Assembly: GCF_030053395.1 (NCBI RefSeq)
Contig: NZ_JASGBH010000006.1
Span: forward strand, 62,001-126,000
Direction: 5' to 3'
DNA: 64,000 nt
Source: Limnohabitans lacus
GTDB lineage: Bacteria; Pseudomonadota; Gammaproteobacteria; Burkholderiales; Burkholderiaceae_C
The notes beneath the pieces were generated by a model. That model ran no database searches. It was not told the DNA's origin and saw nothing but the letters and a program-made list of their open reading frames with translations. The number at the start of each line of letters is the position of its first letter. Position 1 is the stretch's first letter. The position numbers and the translations under genes are program-made. Below, piece after piece: positions 59,457-64,000 of this stretch.

Positions 59457-60779
59457 TCAGTCACTCGTATGCAAGCGTGCGTGGATGCGCTGCACCGTTT
59501 TCCAGACAATCCAAAGCACCACGGGCGTCAACATGCCCGTCATGATTTCAGGCTGGATGGGCAGTCCCGTGGCCTTGAGTGCTTTGCCGATATAGAGGAT
59601 CAGGCTGACCACGTAATAGGAAATGGCGGCGATGGACAAGCCTTCCACCGTGGATTGCAGTTGCAACTGAAGTGCTTGTCCACGTGTGAGTTTTTCCAGA
59701 AGCTGTTGGTTGTGCACTTCAGCGGCAATGTCCACACGGGTGCGAAGCAGTGCGCTGGTACGCGTGATGCGTTCCGACAACGCAGCCATTCTGTGAGAAG
59801 TGGCCACAACTGTGGCCATGGCGGGGGCCAAACGCCTTTGCATGAATTCACTCACAGTCTGCGTGCCTGAAATGGGCCGCTCTCGCAACTCGCTTATTCG
59901 CTCCTGAACAATCGCGTTGTAGGCGCGAGTCGCCGAGAACCGGTAGCCATGTTCCGCTGTGGCCCGTTCCACGTGGGCCGCCAAGGCCACCAGATCGTCC
60001 AGCAGTGTTTGATCGCTTTCCTGCTTGGACTCCAGTCGGGCGGTGATGTCAGCCAAACGGTTTTCGGCTTGTCCCAGCGCAGAAGCGAGGTGTTTGGCAA
60101 TCGGCAGGCCGCGCAGGGCCATGAGCCGGTAGGTTTCCAGTTCCAACACCCGCTGCGAAATTCGACCTGCTCGGCCTTCGGGTGTATCGGCTGGCGCCAA
60201 CACCAGCATGCGTTCGAAACCATCGGCGCCAATGCGTAAATTCGTCAACAGCATTGAATGAGAAGGACGTTCGGCGCTGTTGCCCATGCGTGAGCCAATG
60301 ATGGTGCCTTCGCCCAGCCATTGCTGGGCCTTGTCAAGGACGGATGCCTCCACCATGTCTTCGGTCAACATGGCCAACTGGATGGCGGCCACGGTCTTGC
60401 CAGGAATCGCTCGCAACCAGGGTGTGCCGGTTGCCACATGTTGTGCCATGTCCGGCAGATGGCTCCCCCATGTCGCGTGCGCTGGCATGGCCTGAATGAT
60501 CGTGTACCGCGTGAATTCTGTGTGGCGCTCCCATTTGAGGGTGAAACCCTCGCAGCGAAGGCGTAAAAAGTTGCCACGGATCTGAGCGTCTGACAGGTTT
60601 TCTTGTCCTGGCAAGGCGCGTAAGTGCTGACATTCCGTTTCTCTGCGGATGCCCTCGTTCAATACAGCGACATACACGATCAGTGCAGGCAATCGAACCC
60701 GCGCAGAGGGTCTGGCGTGCACTTCGTTGTGCAATTCACGTCGCAAAGCATCGTCAGTGGGCAGATGGTGTGCATTCAT
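59457..60779 (-). CDS. DUF3422 family membrane protein
   Basis: 440 residues. DUF3422 text: LRRELHNEVHARPSARV at the N-terminus, FTRYTIIQAMPAHATWG, VLELETYRLMALRGLPIAK, and two C-terminal hydrophobic segments (SIAAISYYVVSLILYIGKAL and IMTGMLTPVVLWIVWKTVQ). The central part is helical with coiled-coil character. Inner membrane with a large cytosolic region. Function unknown. Convergent with the RND operon. Confidence 0.9.
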   Translation of the reverse strand: MNAHHLPTDDALRRELHNEVHARPSARVRLPALIVYVAVLNEGIRRETECQHLRALPGQENLSDAQIRGNFLRLRCEGFTLKWERHTEFTRYTIIQAMPAHATWGSHLPDMAQHVATGTPWLRAIPGKTVAAIQLAMLTEDMVEASVLDKAQQWLGEGTIIGSRMGNSAERPSHSMLLTNLRIGADGFERMLVLAPADTPEGRAGRISQRVLELETYRLMALRGLPIAKHLASALGQAENRLADITARLESKQESDQTLLDDLVALAAHVERATAEHGYRFSATRAYNAIVQERISELRERPISGTQTVSEFMQRRLAPAMATVVATSHRMAALSERITRTSALLRTRVDIAAEVHNQQLLEKLTRGQALQLQLQSTVEGLSIAAISYYVVSLILYIGKALKATGLPIQPEIMTGMLTPVVLWIVWKTVQRIHARLHTSD

Positions 60780-60802
60780 GTGGAATGAGCCTGTGACAAA
60801 CG

Positions 60803-60831
60803 ACTGCGGCCCCGATGAAAGGGGCCGCAGG
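60803..60831 (-). terminator. Terminator of the exported rhodanese gene
   Basis: Perfect 10-base stem CTGCGGCCCC / GGGGCCGCAG with a 7-base loop; the minus strand continues with TCGTTTGT. It lies 31 bases after the gene stop and before the DUF3422 start. Confidence 0.75.
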
Positions 60832-60861
60832 GGTTGGAGATTTAGGTGTTCGAGTCTTGAC

Positions 60862-61446
60862 TCAGAACTCGTCTTTCACCATGGTCAAGCCCAAGGCGTC
60901 CCAGTCGAGCATGCCGCCTCGGTAGTAATAAATTTTGTCGGCGGGAAAGCCGTCGCGTGTCATCGCACGGATGGCCATGGGGCTTTGAGGGCAAACGGGG
61001 CCGTTGCAAAATGCAAAAACCTTTTTGGCAGCCGTGCAGTTCCACTGCGTACCTGTTTTTTGGCAGCCCAATTCGTTCAGCCGTGCAGCCACTTCCGTGT
61101 AGGGGATGCCCACAGAGCCAGGAATCGTGCCTTTGACGCGGTCATTGCTGTCGCGCATGTCCACGACCAGAGCGTTGCGGTCGCTCAAAGCTTCCAGAAT
61201 TTCAATTTCGCCCACGGGATGAACGCCAGGGACAGGAACCAATGGTTGCAAGGTGCCGCCGTTTTTGGCTGCTGCAGTCATGACGCGCGTGATCTCCACG
61301 GGCCCCTTGGCTGTTTTGACGACCACCGTTTTTTGGTTGTCAAAAATGTTCAGAGCCGTTCCGACAGGGATGACCGCGGCTTGGCCAAAAGCCACGCCAG
61401 CAAAACCGAGTCCCAAGAGCCAAGCTGAAATGCGTTTCATGTTCAT
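60862..61446 (-). CDS. Exported rhodanese-like protein
   Basis: 194 residues. Signal peptide of about 21 residues (ISAWLLGLGFAGVAFGQA). The rhodanese domain occupies about residues 75-190: NALVVDMRDSNDRVKGTIPGSVGIPY, then the active-site loop KVFAFCNGPVCPQSPMAIRAM with C147 in the persulfide position and an extra C152. C128 and C137 could form a disulfide. Periplasmic, unlike the cytosolic rhodanese 2 kb away. It is divergent from the second ArsR gene, which suggests common control and a role in periplasmic sulfur transfer with the FccB-like enzyme (inference). Confidence 0.88.
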   Translation of the reverse strand: MNMKRISAWLLGLGFAGVAFGQAAVIPVGTALNIFDNQKTVVVKTAKGPVEITRVMTAAAKNGGTLQPLVPVPGVHPVGEIEILEALSDRNALVVDMRDSNDRVKGTIPGSVGIPYTEVAARLNELGCQKTGTQWNCTAAKKVFAFCNGPVCPQSPMAIRAMTRDGFPADKIYYYRGGMLDWDALGLTMVKDEF

Positions 61447-61642
61447 GTTTCAATAAATTTGAGAGTGTCCATATGGTTGTTTTGTGCACGGCAATCTGTC
61501 TTGAGATAAATCAACACCAATCCTGGGGTAAACCCTTGATCTTGACGTGTTCGGGTTCAGGTTCTGCAACCCGTCAGGTGAATGGACGGATTGGTTTTAA
61601 GCCACAATCGAGCCTTGTTAGTGAAATCCGACGGGAAGCTCC
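61447..61642. promoter_or_regulatory. Divergent intergenic region between the exported rhodanese and the second ArsR gene
   Basis: 196 bases without a coding gene. No consensus sigma-70 pair or long palindrome is clear. Short inverted elements AACCC and GGGTT flank TTGATCTTGACGTGTTC at about 61531-61557. It must hold the promoters of both flanking genes by position. Confidence 0.35.
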
Positions 61643-61975
61643 ATGGTCAAAACGACCCCCCAATCTGCGCTTGACCAACCCATTGCCGTTTCAGACGCGC
61701 AAATTGAAAAAGCTGCAGAAGTTTTTCGTGTGATGTCGGCGCCCATGCGCCTTCGAATCATCAGTTGTCTGTGCAGTGGCGAAAAAAATGTGGGGGAGCT
61801 GTTGAGTGAAATCGATACCACCCAACCAAACATGTCTCAACACTTGAACACCCTTTATTTGGCGGGTGTCTTAGACAAGCGCAGAGAAGGTGTCCAAATT
61901 TATTACCGCATCGTCAACGACAACATCGTCAACATTTGCCGTGCCGTATGCAAACAGACCGACATTGAAAGTTGA
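61643..61975 (+). CDS. ArsR/SmtB-family regulator (second copy)
   Basis: 110 residues. Winged HTH VMSAPMRLRIISCLCSGEKNVGELLSEI, recognition helix TQPNMSQHLNTLYLAGVLDKR and wing VQIYYRI. Cysteines C42 and C44 lie in the dimer/helix region before the recognition helix, and C99 and C103 (CRAVC) in the last helix. The last pair has the same C-x3-C spacing as in the other ArsR protein. Thiol-based sensing of sulfide or polysulfide fits the DsrE, cytochrome and FccB-like genes that follow; metals are the alternative. Confidence 0.88.
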   Translation: MVKTTPQSALDQPIAVSDAQIEKAAEVFRVMSAPMRLRIISCLCSGEKNVGELLSEIDTTQPNMSQHLNTLYLAGVLDKRREGVQIYYRIVNDNIVNICRAVCKQTDIES

Positions 61976-62053
61976 TCGTCAGTTTCGAGTCGGGTTATTA
62001 CGGGCCTCGGTTTCGATTGGGAACGGCTAATATCAGTTCATCAGGAGACACGA

Positions 62054-62464
62054 ATGAAACGATTGATTTTCTTGGCAGCCGCTTTGTTGGCATGCACATT
62101 GACATGGGCAGACATCAAGGTGGTTTATCACTTGAGTGAGGGCATTCCTCAGGCGTCCAGAGCCATTGGCAATATACGGAATCACCTCAATGCCGATCCA
62201 AAGGCCAAAATCGTGGTGGTGACTCATGGCTTGGGCATCGACTTTTTGCTGGATGGTGCGACCAACCAGATGGATCAACCTTTTGCAGGCAGTGTCAGCG
62301 AATTGGTGGGCAAAGGCGTGGAGTTTCGGGTATGTAACAACACCTTGACGGCCCGCAAAATTTCAGCTGACAAAGTCTTGATGGAGGCCAAGGTTGTGCC
62401 TTCAGGTGTTGCCGAAGTCGCCAAATTGCAAGCCAAAGAAGGCTTTGTGTATTTACGTCCTTGA
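62054..62464 (+). CDS. Periplasmic DsrE/DsrF-like protein
   Basis: 136 residues. Signal peptide of about 19 residues (LIFLAAALLACTLTWA). DsrE-like fold: IKVVYHLSEGIPQASRAIGNIRNHL, KIVVVTHGLGIDFLL, and GVEFRVCNNTLTARKI with a single conserved cysteine that could carry sulfur. VVPSGVAEVAKLQAKEGFVYLRP ends it. Periplasmic relatives occur beside Sox and Fcc genes. CAGGAGA precedes the ATG. Confidence 0.87.
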   Translation: MKRLIFLAAALLACTLTWADIKVVYHLSEGIPQASRAIGNIRNHLNADPKAKIVVVTHGLGIDFLLDGATNQMDQPFAGSVSELVGKGVEFRVCNNTLTARKISADKVLMEAKVVPSGVAEVAKLQAKEGFVYLRP

Positions 62465-62509
62465 TGCCGTTTCGTCGCGCGTCGGCATTCATTTTCCTCA
62501 GGAGAACTC

Positions 62510-62815
62510 ATGAAAATCCAATACGTTTTGACCGCCACTGCGCTGATGGTGATGTCGGGCTTGGCGCAAGCCCAGGTTGACCCAGCGCATGTGCGCAGTT
62601 GGGCGGCCTCTTGTGCCGCGTGTCATGGCACCGACGGTCGTGCCCAACCCGGTATGGAGTCCTTGGCGGGCGCCAACAAAGACGACATGGTCAAGAAAAT
62701 GCTGGATTTCAAGGCCGGACGCAAACCCGCGACACTCATGCACCAACTTGCCAAGGGTTATTCCGACGAGCAAATTGTTGCCATCGCCGGCTACTTTGCC
62801 GCTCAAAAGAAATAA
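62510..62815 (+). CDS. Monohaem c-type cytochrome (FccA/SoxE-like)
   Basis: 101 residues. Signal peptide of about 22 residues (VLTATALMVMSGLAQAQ). Haem motif C35-AA-C38-H39 in AASCAACHGTDGRA; the likely axial methionine is M77 in PATLMHQLAKGYSDEQI. A class I c553-type cytochrome. It lies 12 bases before the flavoprotein and is its probable electron acceptor, making a two-subunit flavocytochrome c sulfide dehydrogenase. Confidence 0.9.
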   Translation: MKIQYVLTATALMVMSGLAQAQVDPAHVRSWAASCAACHGTDGRAQPGMESLAGANKDDMVKKMLDFKAGRKPATLMHQLAKGYSDEQIVAIAGYFAAQKK

Positions 62816-62827
62816 GGAATTACAGCC

Positions 62828-64000
62828 ATGCAACGACGTCATTTTTTGCAGACCGGTTCCGCGATGGGAGCCTTGGGCTTGGTTTCCGGCTGTGCCACCA
62901 TGGGCGGCGGCAGTGGCCCCCAAGTGGCGGTCATCGGTGGTGGTTATTCGGGTGCAACGGCCGCCAAATACCTGCGCTTGTGGTCCGAGCACAAAATCCA
63001 GGTCACGCTGGTCGAACCGAACGACGCTTTCATTTCTTGCCCCATCTCCAACTTGGTCATTGGGGGCAGTAAAACCATCAACGACATCACCACCCCCTAT
63101 GACAACCTGACCAAGCGTCATGGTGTCAAAGTGATGAAAGATCGCGTGAACTCGATCGATGCCGACAAGCGCATCGTCAAGTTGGCAGGTGGTACCGAGT
63201 TGACTTATGACCGCTTGATTGTGTCCCCTGGGGTGGATTTCATGTGGGAAAACCTGCCCGGCATGGCGAAAGCGGGTGCCAAGGATAAAGTCATGCATGC
63301 ATGGAAAGCGGGTGAGCAAACCCTGACCTTGCGCAAACAACTGGAAGCCATGCCCGATGGCGGCGTGTTTGCCATGTCCATTCCGTTGGCCCCATACCGT
63401 TGCCCGCCCGGTCCTTACGAGCGTGCTTGTCAGGTGGCTGAGTATTTCACCAAGGCCAAGCCCAAGAGCAAGGTGCTGATCTTGGATGCCAACGACGATG
63501 TGACCTCCAAAGGGCCTTTGTTCAAAAAGGCTTGGGCTGAGCGCTACAAAGGGATCGTGGAGTACCGTGGCAAGCACCGTGTGACGGATGTGGATGCTGC
63601 CACCCAGACCCTCAAGTTCGAGTTCAATGACGACATCAAGGCCAATGTGCTGAATGTCATCCCCGACATGCGCGCGGGGGATATTGCTGTCAATGCAGGT
63701 TTGGCAACGGCCAACAAGCGTTGGTGCGAAGTCGACTTCCTGACTTTTGAGTCCAAAGCCGCCAAAAATGTGCACGTGCTGGGTGATTCGATCCAGATTG
63801 CACCGGGCATGCCCAAGTCAGGTCACATGGCCAACCAACACGGCAAGACTTGTGCTGCTGCCGTGGTGGCATTGTTGATGGGCAAAGAGGTCAACCCTCA
63901 GCCCATCTACAACAACACTTGCTACAGTTTTGTCAGCTCGGAGGACGTGGTCCACGTGGCCAGCGTGCACCGCTACGATGCGGATAAGAAGACCATGCTC
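62828..64000 (+). CDS. Flavocytochrome c sulfide dehydrogenase flavoprotein (FccB/SoxF-like), 3' end beyond the window
   Basis: 391 residues are visible and the frame is still open at the right edge. N-terminus MQRRHFLQTGSAMGALGLVSGCA carries a twin-arginine motif and a lipobox-like VSGC (C22). FAD fold VAVIGGGYSGATAAKYLRL at residues 33-51. The redox cysteine C71 is in FISCPISNLVIGG. C192 is in YRCPPGPYERACQVAEYF, and a further cysteine in NNTCYSFVS near the end. These match FccB/SoxF, which oxidise sulfide to sulfane sulfur and pass electrons to cytochrome c. VHVLGDSIQIAPGMPKSGHMANQHG is the C-terminal FAD contact. Periplasmic. Confidence 0.9.
   Translation, partial: MQRRHFLQTGSAMGALGLVSGCATMGGGSGPQVAVIGGGYSGATAAKYLRLWSEHKIQVTLVEPNDAFISCPISNLVIGGSKTINDITTPYDNLTKRHGVKVMKDRVNSIDADKRIVKLAGGTELTYDRLIVSPGVDFMWENLPGMAKAGAKDKVMHAWKAGEQTLTLRKQLEAMPDGGVFAMSIPLAPYRCPPGPYERACQVAEYFTKAKPKSKVLILDANDDVTSKGPLFKKAWAERYKGIVEYRGKHRVTDVDAATQTLKFEFNDDIKANVLNVIPDMRAGDIAVNAGLATANKRWCEVDFLTFESKAAKNVHVLGDSIQIAPGMPKSGHMANQHGKTCAAAVVALLMGKEVNPQPIYNNTCYSFVSSEDVVHVASVHRYDADKKTML

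Noticed and set aside
1..64000. CRISPR array, prophage or insertion sequence
   Set aside because: No series of regularly spaced repeats, no transposase, capsid, portal or integrase-like protein was seen on either strand.

Overview
The window is 64 kb of GC-rich, gene-dense chromosomal DNA from a betaproteobacterium. The gene set points to the order Burkholderiales and probably the family Comamonadaceae (Limnohabitans/Rhodoferax-like). It includes a Bug-type solute-binding protein, dusB-fis, the yqgE-ruvX-pyrR-pyrB-pyrC'-plsC run, a NagGH/NahR-type aromatic locus, a split phenylacetate cluster and sulfur-oxidation genes. The genus is inference from gene content and style, not from a marker search. 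No insertion sequence, integrase, phage gene or CRISPR array was seen. No gene-free stretch exceeds 300 bases; the largest gaps (about 160-210 bases) hold promoters, operators, terminators, one tRNA gene and REP-like palindromes.

Layout. 1-4.8 kb: end-clipped miaB, a DUF2889 gene, an acyl-CoA synthetase and 6-phosphogluconate dehydrogenase. 5.0-22.2 kb: one long plus-strand operon headed by a GntR regulator behind two operator-like palindromes. It holds a complete LIV-type ABC importer, an aconitase-family hydratase (two subunits), hydantoinase/oxoprolinase B and A, an isochorismatase-fold hydrolase, a fumarate-reductase-like flavoprotein, an isocitrate-lyase-superfamily C-C lyase, a LigW-like decarboxylase, a Bug binding protein and a flavin monooxygenase. 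Ten of its junctions are 4-base ATGA overlaps or the like. This looks like a dedicated catabolic system for an unidentified carboxylated, probably N-containing, ring compound, and it is the best candidate here for something undescribed. 22.2-23.7 kb: REP pair, FAH-family protein with a Tat/lipoprotein signal, tRNA-Met. 23.7-27.4 kb: enoyl-CoA hydratase divergent from paaG-paaI-paaK, with a TetR-type palindrome between them.

27.4-34.3 kb: housekeeping and envelope genes (SbmA-like transporter, M61 peptidase, DUF3429, dsbC, UbiH-like hydroxylase, ychF, DedA-like protein). 34.3-37.4 kb: salicylate-5-hydroxylase-like oxygenase alpha, beta and ferredoxin, divergent from a NahR/NagR-like LysR regulator. 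37.6-51.6 kb: dusB-fis, purH, DEAD-box helicase, small proteins, hemL, a ThiD-like kinase, rubredoxin, a second REP pair, photolyase, yqgE-ruvX-pyrR-pyrB-pyrC'-plsC. The pyrC copy has lost its metal ligands.

51.6-64 kb: HIT protein and tRNA-Lys, then an accessory region with a thiol/sulfur theme. An ArsR regulator is divergent from an RND efflux operon that also carries a DUF2892 membrane protein, a rhodanese and an AhpD-like protein. After a DUF3422 gene and an exported rhodanese come a second ArsR regulator, a periplasmic DsrE-like protein, a monohaem cytochrome c and a flavocytochrome-c sulfide dehydrogenase flavoprotein that runs off the right edge. Together these suggest sulfide/persulfide sensing, export and oxidation. 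All functional statements are read from protein sequence by eye; no database search was run.
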